The notes beneath the pieces are model-generated. The model was not told the DNA's origin. It was given only the letters and a program-made list of their open reading frames with translations, and ran no database searches. Both the position numbers and the translations under genes were made by a program. Positions 16,872 through 25,622 of a stretch of 64,000 bases of DNA are shown in pieces. This DNA comes from Bin5 sp965200615 (GTDB taxonomy: Bacteria; Chloroflexota; Anaerolineae; Caldilineales; Caldilineaceae), in contig OZ241377.1 in NCBI GenBank assembly GCA_965200615.1, forward strand, positions 1,550,001 through 1,614,000, read 5' to 3'. Position 1 is the first letter of the stretch, and every line of letters starts with the position of its first letter.

Positions 16872-18155
16872 TCAGCCCAGATAATCGCGCAACTTACGGC
16901 TCTGCAGAGGATGGCGTAGTTTGCGCAGAGCCCTCGCCTCAATCTGGCGCACGCGCTCGCGGGTGATATTGAACTCCTTACCCACATCCTCCAGTGTCTG
17001 GCTTGTACCATCTTCCAGACCGAAGCGCATACTGAGCACCTTGCGTTCCCGCTCAGGCAAGTCATTCAGAATCTCGCTCATCTGCTCCTGCAGCAACAGG
17101 CGGCTGGCGGAATCTACAGGCGCGGGAATGCTCTCGTCTTCGATGAAATCGCCCAGAAAGCTGTTCTCTTCGGTCCCAACCGGCATGTCCAGGCTGATCG
17201 GCTCCCGGCTGAGCCGCTGGATGCGCTGCACCTTGGATACGGCCTGATCGAGAACGGCTTTGAGATCACCCGTGATCGGCTGCTCCTCCTCCCACGCCTG
17301 CCGTACCTCTTCCGCCACATCCGGTTCCAGATAGCCCATCTCCAGTGCGATCTTTTCCGGGGTGGGCTCCCCGCCCTTCAACTCCTGTTGTAGTTCTCTT
17401 TCGGCGCGCATCTGGCGATTGATCGTTTCCACCATGTGCACGGGAATGCGAATCGTGCGCGCCTGATAAGCGATCGCACGGCTGATGGCCTGCCGGATCC
17501 ACCAGGTCGCGTACGTGCTGAATTTGAAGCCCAGCGTGTGATCGAACTTCTCTACCGCACGCAGCAGACCGACATTCCCCTCCTGAATGAGATCCTGAAA
17601 GTTCAGACCGCGGCCAATGTAGCGTTTGGCGACGCTGACAACCAGCCGCAAATTGCTCTGGGCAAGCTTGCCCTGCGCCAGCTTGCCATCCGCAATCTTC
17701 GCTTCCAGTTCGTCGGATTCTTCCGGGGAGAGTTCTGCAGTTGGCTCATCGCCGCCGGCAGTAGCCTGTTGGAGGCGCTCTTCGGCCTCCAGACCGGTCC
17801 TGATTCGTTTGGCGAGAGCGGTCTGCTGTTCGGCGGTCAACAGGTCGTGGCGGCCGATCTCGCGCAGGTACATACGCATTGGATCGAGGGCCTGACCGAC
17901 CTCCTGCACATCCTCAATGATCTTCTCCACCGGGATGTGCGTTTCCTGCTCAATCTCTTCTTCGAGCATCAGATCGCGTTCAATCGAAGGGAGTGGACTG
18001 TTACTCTGCTTCGCGCTTGTCTCCAGAAACAGCTCTGTCTCTTCAAGAGATTCTCCAGCCTGGGTGCTTTGACCATCAAGCTCGCTGCCGGCACTTGGAT
18101 AGTTGGCCGAGGCGCTGGCAGGCTTCGTCTTTGATGCACTGCTTTTAGGTGCCAT
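16872..18155 (-). CDS. rpoD: Primary sigma factor RpoD
   Basis: Housekeeping sigma-70 factor directing RNA polymerase to -35/-10 promoters. Domains in order: a short low-complexity N-terminus, region 1.2 (DPMRMYLREIGRHDLLT), region 2 (NLRLVVSVAKRYIGRGLNFQ and FSTYATWWIRQAISRAI, the -10 recognition and melting part), region 3, and region 4 with GKEFNITRERVRQIEARAL, the helix-turn-helix reading -35. At 427 residues it lacks the long non-conserved insert of proteobacterial RpoD. ATG 18155 has AGGTGG at good spacing. Only 23 bases separate it from dnaG, the classic macromolecular-synthesis pairing. The consensus-like promoters in this window agree with such a factor. Confidence 0.97.
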   Translation of the reverse strand: MAPKSSASKTKPASASANYPSAGSELDGQSTQAGESLEETELFLETSAKQSNSPLPSIERDLMLEEEIEQETHIPVEKIIEDVQEVGQALDPMRMYLREIGRHDLLTAEQQTALAKRIRTGLEAEERLQQATAGGDEPTAELSPEESDELEAKIADGKLAQGKLAQSNLRLVVSVAKRYIGRGLNFQDLIQEGNVGLLRAVEKFDHTLGFKFSTYATWWIRQAISRAIAYQARTIRIPVHMVETINRQMRAERELQQELKGGEPTPEKIALEMGYLEPDVAEEVRQAWEEEQPITGDLKAVLDQAVSKVQRIQRLSREPISLDMPVGTEENSFLGDFIEDESIPAPVDSASRLLLQEQMSEILNDLPERERKVLSMRFGLEDGTSQTLEDVGKEFNITRERVRQIEARALRKLRHPLQSRKLRDYLG

Positions 18156-18178
18156 ATTTCCACCTGTTTTGGGGGACC

Positions 18179-20251
18179 TCAGGCGATAGCGATGCCTGAT
18201 TCAACTCGTGTAGTTCCGTATGAGACCTGGATACTACGCGCCATTACGTGTTCCAAGTGATGGCGGTCGCGACGATTGGCGTTTATGATTGCTGAGAATT
18301 CCAGAATCGCTTCACGGTTCTCGTTTTCCTGCGCATCGTGCAACAGGAACTGCATTGCCGACAGACTCTCTCGTAGCCGCGCGTACCGAAGACGAATCAG
18401 CAATTTGAGCAACTCGTTCCGAACATCCCCTGGCTCCCGCTCCGGCATCGTTAAGATCTGCGTCGTCAACTGCGAAAGGACAGAGTGATAACTGGGGCTA
18501 AGCGTTTCCTGAAATGCTTTGATATCCCAGAGTTCATCGCTGGCGATGAAGCTGCGCAACGCACCGAAGATCTCTCGGTATTCGATCTGTTGAAAATCTC
18601 TTCCGCCCAAGGGGGCGATCTCCAGCTCCTGCGTCATCTCTGCCAGCCAAATCAGCAGGTCGGGCTCGTCGATCAACAGGGCCAGCAGAAAGACCTCCAG
18701 TTTCGTCTCCGTCACAATCGCTGCCAGATCCGCATGCGGGGATGATGGCGCCTCCCCGTTGTCCTGGCTGCTTTCAGCCCAGCCTGGGATGGCGGCATCT
18801 TCCTGCGGCACATACTCCGCACCTGTCTGTGATTCCGCTCCCGCCGGGGTCTGTCCACTCTGTGGCCGGGTAAACCGCCGCCGGTGGCGGCCCTCCTGCG
18901 ATGGATTCCGCAACTCGCGAGCGCTGGCCTTCACCCGCTGCTCAATCGTCCGTTCATCAATCCGGACAAGCCGGCTCAATCGCTGGATATAATGCTGCTG
19001 TTCCTCCTCATCGCCCAGCTCGGCGATGAGCGGTGTCAATTCGGCTACCGCCTCTCCTTTACCTCTGGCACTGTCCAGGTCGTATTGTTTGACGACAATC
19101 CCGAAATAATAGTCGACGAGGGGTGTAGCCGTACTGATCAGCTTCTGCCAGGATTTAGTGCTCTGGCGGATAATGTCATCGGGATCGCGGCCCTCCGGCA
19201 GAGTTGTGATGCGCAGGTTGGCGCTGAGCCGATGTTCTACATGCATCCGCCCTGTCGCTGTCAGAACCGGTTTGGCCTTCCTCTTCAGTGCCTGCCGCGC
19301 CTGGTTCAGACCCCGCAGCGTCGCCTGCTGGCCCGCCGTGTCCGCGTCCAACGCCAAAATGAAGTTATCAGTGTAGCGATGGAGTTGGCGCAACTGCTCC
19401 TCGGTCAAGGCTGTGCCCAGACAGGCTACGACATTTTCAAAGCCGAACTGATGGGCGGCAATTACGTCCATATAGCCTTCGACGACCACGACGCTGTCAG
19501 CCTGCCGGATCGCCCTGTAGGCCCGGTCCAGCCCGTAGACCACGTGTGACTTATGAAAAAGAGGGGTTTCGGCGGTATTCAGATATTTGGGAAGCGAACT
19601 GTCCAGCACCCGTCCGCCGAAACCGATTACGCGGCCCTGGAGATCGTGGATCGGTACAATCAGCCGGTTGCGAAAAGAATCGTAGAAGGAGTCGCGTTCC
19701 AGGTTATGCTTGACCAGGTCGGCCCGGTGCAGATTATCGAGCGAGTAACCGGCCTCCGCCAGATGGTCGTGCAGGGCATTCCAACTGTCCGGCGCGAAGC
19801 CGAGTTGGAACTGGGCGGCGACTTGAGCATTGATGCCTCGTTGGTGCAGATAGTCGCGCGCCGGCTGCGCCTCCTGGCTGCGGTGAAGCTGGTTCCTGAA
19901 AAAGAGAGCTGCCCTGTCGTTAAGTTCATATAAGAGATCACGGCCCCGGGAGTCATCCCTATCGGTCTCTTCGGCCAGCTGCACGCCGGCCTCCTGGGCC
20001 AGAACCTGTAATGCCTCCCGAAAGTCCAGATTCTCCTTCTGCATCAGGAAAGAGAATACATCGCCGCCGGTGCTGCACGCGCCGAAACAGCGCCACGTGC
20101 CGGTGTCCGGGAAAACGACGAAGCTGGGCGTACGTTCCTGATGGAAGGGGCAATTGGCTTTGAAAGAGCGGCCGGCGCGTTGCAGAGGTAGATAACGGGA
20201 AATGAACTCTACGGCATCGATCCGAGCTTTGATTTCTTCCGTTACGCTCAT
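18179..20251 (-). CDS. dnaG: DNA primase DnaG
   Basis: Makes RNA primers at the replication fork. The N-terminal zinc-binding domain has CPFH (about residues 34-37) and CFGAC (about 57); the usual CFGC spacing is widened by one residue. The catalytic core includes GFAPDSWNALHDHL and FGGRVLD, and the TOPRIM domain shows VVVEGYMDVIA (catalytic Glu) and ALDADTAG (metal-binding Asp). The last 200 residues are the helicase-interaction region. Length 690 is slightly above the usual 600-650 because of a Gln/Glu-rich linker near residue 450-500. It is transcribed from a perfect consensus promoter and continues into rpoD. Confidence 0.96.
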   Translation of the reverse strand: MSVTEEIKARIDAVEFISRYLPLQRAGRSFKANCPFHQERTPSFVVFPDTGTWRCFGACSTGGDVFSFLMQKENLDFREALQVLAQEAGVQLAEETDRDDSRGRDLLYELNDRAALFFRNQLHRSQEAQPARDYLHQRGINAQVAAQFQLGFAPDSWNALHDHLAEAGYSLDNLHRADLVKHNLERDSFYDSFRNRLIVPIHDLQGRVIGFGGRVLDSSLPKYLNTAETPLFHKSHVVYGLDRAYRAIRQADSVVVVEGYMDVIAAHQFGFENVVACLGTALTEEQLRQLHRYTDNFILALDADTAGQQATLRGLNQARQALKRKAKPVLTATGRMHVEHRLSANLRITTLPEGRDPDDIIRQSTKSWQKLISTATPLVDYYFGIVVKQYDLDSARGKGEAVAELTPLIAELGDEEEQQHYIQRLSRLVRIDERTIEQRVKASARELRNPSQEGRHRRRFTRPQSGQTPAGAESQTGAEYVPQEDAAIPGWAESSQDNGEAPSSPHADLAAIVTETKLEVFLLALLIDEPDLLIWLAEMTQELEIAPLGGRDFQQIEYREIFGALRSFIASDELWDIKAFQETLSPSYHSVLSQLTTQILTMPEREPGDVRNELLKLLIRLRYARLRESLSAMQFLLHDAQENENREAILEFSAIINANRRDRHHLEHVMARSIQVSYGTTRVESGIAIA

Positions 20252-20314
20252 TTGCAGGGGCTGGTAGCTCTTGGCCGGCGATCAATCTGTCCGGTGAGAT
20301 TATCCTGTTTCCAA

Positions 20315-20343
20315 ATTATAGCTGTGCCAGAATCGGGTGTCAA
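20315..20343 (-). promoter_or_regulatory. Perfect consensus sigma-70 promoter of dnaG-rpoD
   Basis: On the minus strand TTGACA (20338-20343), exactly 17 bases, then TATAAT (20315-20320). Transcription would start near 20308, about 57 bases before the dnaG start codon at 20251. All twelve hexamer bases match consensus. Confidence 0.85.
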
Positions 20344-20423
20344 AGAGGGGCTTCCGATCAATGCCGGCCTTGCCCGTTCGACTTCTACCCATCGCGGCTC
20401 TCGGACGTCCGTAAATCGACCTT

Positions 20424-20858
20424 TCAAGAGGGCGAATCCTCCTCCCCGGATTGCGCGCCGAGCGATTTGCTCCCGTTTCGCTGAACAAGCATGTAGGCCC
20501 GTTCCGCTTCTCGGAAAAGATCGGTCAGTTTCATGGCGAGGAAGATATTGCCGCTTGACTGAATCTGTCCCCCGAAAAAGGCATCCTTCAATTTGCGACG
20601 ACCGCACCAGACTTCGTGCAAAAGATCGGCTGTCATCGTCAATTCCAGGTCCGCCTTGCCTGGCCGCGCCCCAAAGAAAACCTCCATGGGGGGCTGACGG
20701 CCGTCCAACAGCACCTCCGCGTCAAGATCGGTCAGCCGCAGACGGATGACAAGGTTGCTGCTGGTAAAGGACTCGATCGCGTCCGGACGTTCCTTGACCT
20801 TCTCAAAGACGCGCCGCAGGACTGTATAGAATTGCTCGGCATCGGCGTAGACAGGCAT
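20424..20858 (-). CDS. SCP2 sterol-binding domain protein
   Basis: A 144-residue protein with the SCP2 lipid-carrier fold. Recognisable parts are the strand-rich centre VFFGARPGKADLELTMTADL, then the GRRKLKDAFFGGQIQSSGNI turn and the C-terminal helix AMKLTDLFREAERAYM. In bacteria such stand-alone domains bind hydrophobic ligands; the physiological ligand is unknown. The tail after residue 120 is polar and probably disordered. It has its own promoter, is divergent from the bactofilin gene and lies 170 bases upstream of dnaG on the same strand. Confidence 0.8.
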   Translation of the reverse strand: MPVYADAEQFYTVLRRVFEKVKERPDAIESFTSSNLVIRLRLTDLDAEVLLDGRQPPMEVFFGARPGKADLELTMTADLLHEVWCGRRKLKDAFFGGQIQSSGNIFLAMKLTDLFREAERAYMLVQRNGSKSLGAQSGEEDSPS

Positions 20859-20898
20859 GGCATGTAAGGTGTTATGATTGATTGTGAAAGCAAAGAGT

Positions 20899-20928
20899 AG
20901 TATAGAATTGCTGTCGAGCGCCTGTCAA
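20899..20928 (-). promoter_or_regulatory. Promoter of the SCP2 gene
   Basis: Minus-strand TTGACA (20923-20928), 18-base spacer, TATACT (20899-20904), about 40 bases before the start codon at 20858. Confidence 0.65.
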
Positions 20929-21023
20929 GAGCAAACGCGACGCGATCGCCTGTCAGTCAGTGGGCATTCCCCTGCAAATGCCGCTTCCGAAAATGCGGAA
21001 GGTGTGCTTTTGCCTATTCGTTG

Positions 21024-21029
21024 TATAAT
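21024..21029 (+). promoter_or_regulatory. Isolated -10 box before the bactofilin gene
   Basis: TATAAT at 21024-21029 matches consensus, but no acceptable -35 box is found 16-18 bases upstream. It would give a leader of about 90 bases. Confidence 0.3.
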
Positions 21030-21124
21030 AGGGAGATACTGGGATTTCGCTGCGTGTCTTCCTCGAATACATCGGCATTGAATCCAACCTGTAGGGGAGA
21101 TCGGCCAGAAAGGAGAGGCAAAAG

Positions 21125-22147
21125 ATGCCGCTTTTCAAACGTGGTAGGAGGCAGGACGAAGAAGATTTACAGTGGCTCTATCGGAATCTCCAGGAGTTGG
21201 ACGATGACGAGCCTGCAAGCGAAGGCGCTGAAGAAGATACGCCTGTCGACAACGATGGCAAGGATGCTAATGCCGAGACTGCAATGGAATCGCCGCTTGA
21301 GCCTGTAATGGCAGAACCACCGCCGCCAGAGCCGGTATTGGGCGAGCCGGAACCCGAATTGGATGAAATATCTCCGCCGGAACCTGCCTCGGGCGAGACG
21401 CCGTCGCCTGTCCTGCCGGAACCGTCTCCCCCGGAGCTGACGGCGCCCGAACCTCCACCTGTTGAGGTTCCAACCCCTGTTTCCAGGGAATCCCTGCTGA
21501 CGCAGGAAGACGTTACGGCCAAGTCGAACGAATCGTATGAGAGGAGAAGTAGACAGATGAGTGGGAACCGCCGAGAAAACGCGCCGTTCGCCAACCGAGG
21601 TCAGCAGCCTCAGCAATCCCGTCCGCAGCGGCAGGAGCCGCCGGCGGATGAAGGAACAGCCGACACGATTGTGGGCCCTCAATCCTACTTTACCGGCACG
21701 TTCCGTTCAGAAAAAGATCTGCGTGTCGAAGGAACGCTTGAAGGTGAAATTGACTGCCGCGGTACCGTTATCGTTGCCAAAGACGCAACGCTGTCGGCCA
21801 CGGTGCGCGCCCGCAACATTGAAATCGCCGGGGCGGTCACCGGTGACGTTTTCATTGAGGAACGCCTGCACCTGCGCTCCTCCGGTGAAATGCGGGGACA
21901 GTCCCATGCCGCCTCGTTTATTGTCGAAGAAGGGGGCTATTTCGAGGGCGAGATGAAGATGGGCGCCCCCGATCAGGAGGAGTGGCCGACCATTGGAAGC
22001 GGGTCCTCTTCCGAAGGGCTGGGGCTTTCGGTCGAATCAACCCAGTGGTCGCCGAAGCGATCTGAGGCGCTCTCGAACAGGACTGGGGCGAACTCGATCG
22101 ACGGCGGACTTGAAGATGCCGGGAGCAGTCGTCATCGGAGCATTTGA
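21125..22147 (+). CDS. Bactofilin with long acidic/proline-rich N-terminal region
   Basis: Bactofilins polymerise without nucleotide into filaments at the membrane and help shape cells or place other proteins. The bactofilin core is about residues 180-285: SYFTGTFRSEKDLRVEGTLE, then the repeating hydrophobic rungs TVIVAKDATLSATVRARNIE and GAVTGDVFIEERLHLRSSG that form a right-handed beta-helix. The first 170 residues are unusual: acidic at first, then dense in Pro-Glu-Pro pairs, and a short Gln/Arg-rich stretch; they are probably disordered. A further tail of about 55 polar residues follows the core. ATG 21125 has AAGGAGAGG at good spacing. Confidence 0.85.
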   Translation: MPLFKRGRRQDEEDLQWLYRNLQELDDDEPASEGAEEDTPVDNDGKDANAETAMESPLEPVMAEPPPPEPVLGEPEPELDEISPPEPASGETPSPVLPEPSPPELTAPEPPPVEVPTPVSRESLLTQEDVTAKSNESYERRSRQMSGNRRENAPFANRGQQPQQSRPQRQEPPADEGTADTIVGPQSYFTGTFRSEKDLRVEGTLEGEIDCRGTVIVAKDATLSATVRARNIEIAGAVTGDVFIEERLHLRSSGEMRGQSHAASFIVEEGGYFEGEMKMGAPDQEEWPTIGSGSSSEGLGLSVESTQWSPKRSEALSNRTGANSIDGGLEDAGSSRHRSI

Positions 22148-22313
22148 CGTAGCTCCAGCTGACGGCCCAGCCGGCGCAACCGCGGAATCAGTATGGATTG
22201 TCAATCCGGCTTCGCGGCTCTTCCGTCCTGCCTGCGGCGTACAGGACCCGCTGGAAGTTGACGGCTCCTGTGAGTAGATGTGAGAAAGTGGTCGTCATGT
22301 GTCTGCAAGTCAA

Positions 22314-23060
22314 TTACACAAAGAGTCTTACGACTGAAGTGATGATGTCTTTCAAGATGCTCTTGATGTAATCCGGAATCGACTGTTGAGCCTGAGTTGA
22401 AGATGCAGCAATATGAGAGTAGGTTCGCATCTCGTTTTCCCCTTCCCAAATCAGATCTGCGCGTCGCACTTCTCTCGTCGCAACGTGTGTATAGCTGGTT
22501 GGTTGCGCCCAATAGCATTCTCTACAGACTATTTCTTTCTTCCCCTGCCAGTTCGGGCAGTGTTCACAAGACCAAGACTTTGCTCGATTACACGATCCGC
22601 AGAGCAATAAGTAGGCGGTCGTGTCATCTTCCGAATAATTGACATCGCCGGTAATTTCGTAGGGAATTCTATGGTCGATCTGCAATTCTCGGTTGGCAAA
22701 AAGGCCGTTGCAAATGGCACATTTGCCATCTTGCTGGTCGAAAAGTTCTTGTTTGAACTTCCGCGGTAGTGTTATTCTACCTCCCAATTGCCCCTCTCTA
22801 GCCTCTTCTGGATTGCCGAATCGGTAGGCCGCGATATTGCGTCCGTCGGGAGACCTGATTCTATACGTTTCGATCGGGATGCCCTGTTCTCTTACATCCC
22901 TTACTGCGCGGGGAGGGTGCATGTAACCGTATATCTGCTCCAAGTCATCAGTGGTGATGAATCCGTGTTCAAGAATATGCTCCACCACGATTCTTGAACG
23001 TCTGCCTGTGACATGGTTGAGTAGTTCTCGAAACTCAGGCGGAAGTTCGGATTTACTCAT
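22314..23060 (-). CDS. HNH restriction endonuclease
   Basis: Probable DNA-cleaving partner of the adjacent methyltransferase. An N-terminal winged-helix-like part (about residues 20-85, HILEHGFITTDDLEQIYGY) is followed by the ribbon CAICNGLF, the nuclease block QIDHRIPYE with the catalytic His, and the second ribbon LLCGSCNRAKSWSCEHC, which carries the Asn of the HNH motif and extra Cys for zinc. Length 248. Its ATG shares one base with the methyltransferase stop (TAATG), so translation is coupled and methylase is made first, the safe order for a restriction system. The recognition sequence cannot be read. Confidence 0.8.
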   Translation of the reverse strand: MSKSELPPEFRELLNHVTGRRSRIVVEHILEHGFITTDDLEQIYGYMHPPRAVRDVREQGIPIETYRIRSPDGRNIAAYRFGNPEEAREGQLGGRITLPRKFKQELFDQQDGKCAICNGLFANRELQIDHRIPYEITGDVNYSEDDTTAYLLLCGSCNRAKSWSCEHCPNWQGKKEIVCRECYWAQPTSYTHVATREVRRADLIWEGENEMRTYSHIAASSTQAQQSIPDYIKSILKDIITSVVRLFV

Positions 23061-23986
23061 TAGAGATTTAGTTTAAGCTGTGTGGACGACGACCGCCACT
23101 TGGAAAGTTTTTCGATTCTTTCAGCGGCCAGTTCGATACGGTCAAGCAGCGCTGGCGACAGATAGAGCGATTCATGGGTTAAATCCTGACGCCCCAGCAA
23201 CGTGGATTGAGTTGAGCGCCCCGCTTCGATCATCACGTGGGCCAAGTTCAACTCTTGAGGCAACCTTCTACCATAGGTCTTTGACCCCTTCCGGCCGTCG
23301 TAGCTCAACACAAACATAGCGTTCTGTGAGTTGAGTTCTGCCAGAAATCCGATGAGAGATGACAGATTGACACCGCTGCAATAACGGGCATCCCGCCCGT
23401 TTGATGTGCCCTGGTAAGGGGGATCCATATAAAGCAGATCGGTCGCAGGATCAAGGTAGTCGATTGTGGCGGTAAAATCGCAACAAGTGATACGGGTCTT
23501 GCCTTTCAGCAGCCGAGAAACTCTATGGATGTCCTCTCTCATGCTTTGGGGAAGTCTGCCTTTGCGTCGGTTGTCGGGACTCTGATTGAATTCACCAGCC
23601 GCATTGTACCTCACCGATGCCTTGACACAACGCGCGAGCAGATAGAGCAGCAGGTCAGGACGTTTCGTAGTATTGAAACGCGCGCGCGCTTCATCATAAA
23701 ATTCCCTTTCACGCCCTAACTGTTGATGCCAGAGATGTTCGTAGTCGGACGCAATTCTGTCCGGCTCGTTTACGATAAGACGGAGCAAATCTGTTAACGG
23801 CCTATTTAAGTCATTTAGATGGAAGGAGCGTGCAAGGCCGGCATAGGCCGCCCGAATCGAGATTGCCGCGGAGCCGGCAAATGGCTCAATCAGGGTATCG
23901 ATATCGCCGGGCAGAAGAGACAGAATCTGCGCTGCGATATTTCTCTTGCTCCCCTGATAGGGTATGGGCTGGGGCATCCGCTTCAT
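23060..23986 (-). CDS. D12-class DNA adenine N6-methyltransferase
   Basis: Methylates adenine in a specific site and protects DNA from the coupled HNH nuclease. It follows the Dam/D12 order: PYQGSKRN near the N-terminus (binding of S-adenosylmethionine), LIEPFAGSAAIS (motif I), and YMDPPYQG (the DPPY catalytic motif) around residue 190. Length 308 is normal. ATG 23986 has GCGGAG five bases upstream. The promoter region has a GAAC-N4-GTTC palindrome between candidate -35 and -10 boxes. Methyltransferase plus endonuclease make a compact type II restriction-modification unit, probably acquired horizontally, between housekeeping genes. Confidence 0.88.
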   Translation of the reverse strand: MKRMPQPIPYQGSKRNIAAQILSLLPGDIDTLIEPFAGSAAISIRAAYAGLARSFHLNDLNRPLTDLLRLIVNEPDRIASDYEHLWHQQLGREREFYDEARARFNTTKRPDLLLYLLARCVKASVRYNAAGEFNQSPDNRRKGRLPQSMREDIHRVSRLLKGKTRITCCDFTATIDYLDPATDLLYMDPPYQGTSNGRDARYCSGVNLSSLIGFLAELNSQNAMFVLSYDGRKGSKTYGRRLPQELNLAHVMIEAGRSTQSTLLGRQDLTHESLYLSPALLDRIELAAERIEKLSKWRSSSTQLKLNL

Positions 23987-23999
23987 AGGGACTCCGCTT

Positions 24000-24028
24000 C
24001 AGTAACTGTCGAACGGGTGTTCAGTCAA
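24000..24028 (-). promoter_or_regulatory. Possible promoter of the restriction-modification pair with LexA-like box
   Basis: Minus-strand TTGACT (24023-24028) and TTACTG (24000-24005) with a 17-base spacer. The spacer contains GAACACCCGTTC (24011-24022), again GAAC-N4-GTTC. The -10 box is weak, and one such palindrome per 64 kb is expected by chance, so regulation is uncertain. Confidence 0.4.
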
Positions 24029-24072
24029 TGGTACGCTATTCCTTAGTTGTGTGCAACCGCCAAGTGGCCCAT

Positions 24073-25464
24073 TCACCCGTCGGCGCTCAGCTTTCGCTGT
24101 ATGCGGGCCAGCCTGTGGCGTAGCTCGGTCTGGATCTCAAGGGAGCGAATTTGCGACGAAGACTGTTCCTCTTCGTGCAAGGCCCACTGGGTCCACATCG
24201 CCGCTTGCGTGAGGTCACCGCTTTGCCACTCGTAAAACTTCGCCAGCTCCACATAGGGCCGGCTGTCTGGAGCGCCCCCCGCTCCCCGCACGGTCGTCAA
24301 CCACTGCTGCCACACCGACACTGCCTCTTCCCAACGGCGCTGCCGTTTGAGCAGGCGTCCCAGACCGTCAAACGACTCCGCCAGGTGCGCGCGTCCGCTG
24401 AGCTGGTCCAACGCGGCGCGGAATAGCATTTCGGCGCTGTCCAGGCGCTCCAGGTCCGCATGCACACGCGCCATGCTGAGCAGGTCGAGCGGCTGCAAAT
24501 GACCGGCGCCCGCGGCAGCAGGATCGGCATATGCACTGCAGACCACCTCCGTTAGCGCGGCCATCGAGATGATATCTTCGCGATTGTGGTAGAAGACGCG
24601 TTGCATCATGCGGCCGTCGCCGTCGTGCAGATAGTCGGCGTACAGATGAGGGATGAGGCTGCCGGGCACATCGTCCTCTGTGCGTGAATAGCCGAGGACT
24701 CTCCGTTCCAGATTGGTGAGTGCGCAACTGCCCAGACGTTTGCGCCATAGTCTCCGAGAGGGGTGCAGAAGGTCGAGATGCGGCGTGTCACTGTCCAGCG
24801 CTGTTGGCGTGCCAACACCCGCGGGCAGGAAGCGTCCGGTGTACCGGTATCGTCCCCGCAAAAAGGGGGCGTCGAAAGAACGCCCGTTGAAGGTCACCAG
24901 GCTCTCGCAGCCGTGCAACAGGTCCGCAAGCGCCGTCAGCAGGGCCGGTTCTTCACCGGGATCGCGCATGAATAACTGGCGCACGACAAAGTTCAGACGT
25001 TCCCCCGAACTGCCCGAATTCCGGTCCTGCGGCTCGAATGTTCCCACACCCACCATAAAGGCGTAGATGCTGGCTCCGCCGCCCAGACCGGTGCTCTCAA
25101 TGTCCAGAAATGCAGACTTGCGGAAATCAGGGCAACGCTCCAGCCCGTACGCGGGGTAAAGAGGCGCCAGGATCGATGGGTCGCGTTGCGGAAGGTTGCC
25201 GAGCGCAGAGGGTTCCCGCAGCGCGTGCGGTTGACCCGCTTCCTGCCCCAATGGAACGCAATGCCGCGTAACCAGATAGCATTGGCCGGCGCTGTTCTCG
25301 ACGGTCTTGCCTTTCTCCAGCGCCTCGATCGGGGCAGGCTCGGTTTCACATTCGGATCCTGGCGCCTCGGCCTGCTCCCGAATGCTCGTTCTGGCCGGTT
25401 CAGTGGCTGCTCGTCCGCTGCGTAAACGCTGCAGACGGCGCAACCGCTCATAAGTGGAGGACAT
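24073..25464 (-). CDS. YprB-like RNase H-fold exonuclease with TPR-like C-terminus
   Basis: The middle of the protein is a DEDD exonuclease-like RNase H fold of the YprB type: FLDIESTGLGGGASIY supplies the first Asp and Glu, LVTFNGRSFDAPFLRGRYRY the next conserved block, and YHNREDIISMAAL the last acidic pair. About 130 residues follow that look like helical repeats (LLSMARVHADLERLDSAEML and RWEEAVSVWQQWL), a TPR-like protein-binding part. ATG 25464 is preferred to an upstream in-frame start at 25485. It is divergent from recJ, another exonuclease, which suggests a shared repair context. Its substrate (RNA or DNA ends) is unknown. Confidence 0.78.
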   Translation of the reverse strand: MSSTYERLRRLQRLRSGRAATEPARTSIREQAEAPGSECETEPAPIEALEKGKTVENSAGQCYLVTRHCVPLGQEAGQPHALREPSALGNLPQRDPSILAPLYPAYGLERCPDFRKSAFLDIESTGLGGGASIYAFMVGVGTFEPQDRNSGSSGERLNFVVRQLFMRDPGEEPALLTALADLLHGCESLVTFNGRSFDAPFLRGRYRYTGRFLPAGVGTPTALDSDTPHLDLLHPSRRLWRKRLGSCALTNLERRVLGYSRTEDDVPGSLIPHLYADYLHDGDGRMMQRVFYHNREDIISMAALTEVVCSAYADPAAAGAGHLQPLDLLSMARVHADLERLDSAEMLFRAALDQLSGRAHLAESFDGLGRLLKRQRRWEEAVSVWQQWLTTVRGAGGAPDSRPYVELAKFYEWQSGDLTQAAMWTQWALHEEEQSSSQIRSLEIQTELRHRLARIQRKLSADG

Positions 25465-25546
25465 CGGAAAAGCTTTGAAGGGCAACTGGTTCAGATTGGA
25501 CTCCTATTGTAGCCCAGCCGGATCAAGGCAGGAAATTCCCCATTTT

Positions 25547-25576
25547 TTGCGCTGCATTTGCGCTCTCGACTATAAT
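25547..25576 (+). promoter_or_regulatory. Possible promoter of recJ
   Basis: TATAAT at 25571-25576 is a perfect -10 box. TTGCGC at 25547-25552, 18 bases upstream, is a partial -35 box. Confidence 0.4.
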
Positions 25577-25622
25577 TGGGTTCTGTGTGCCGTTTCCATC
25601 CCCTCCCGGTGGAGAATCCACT

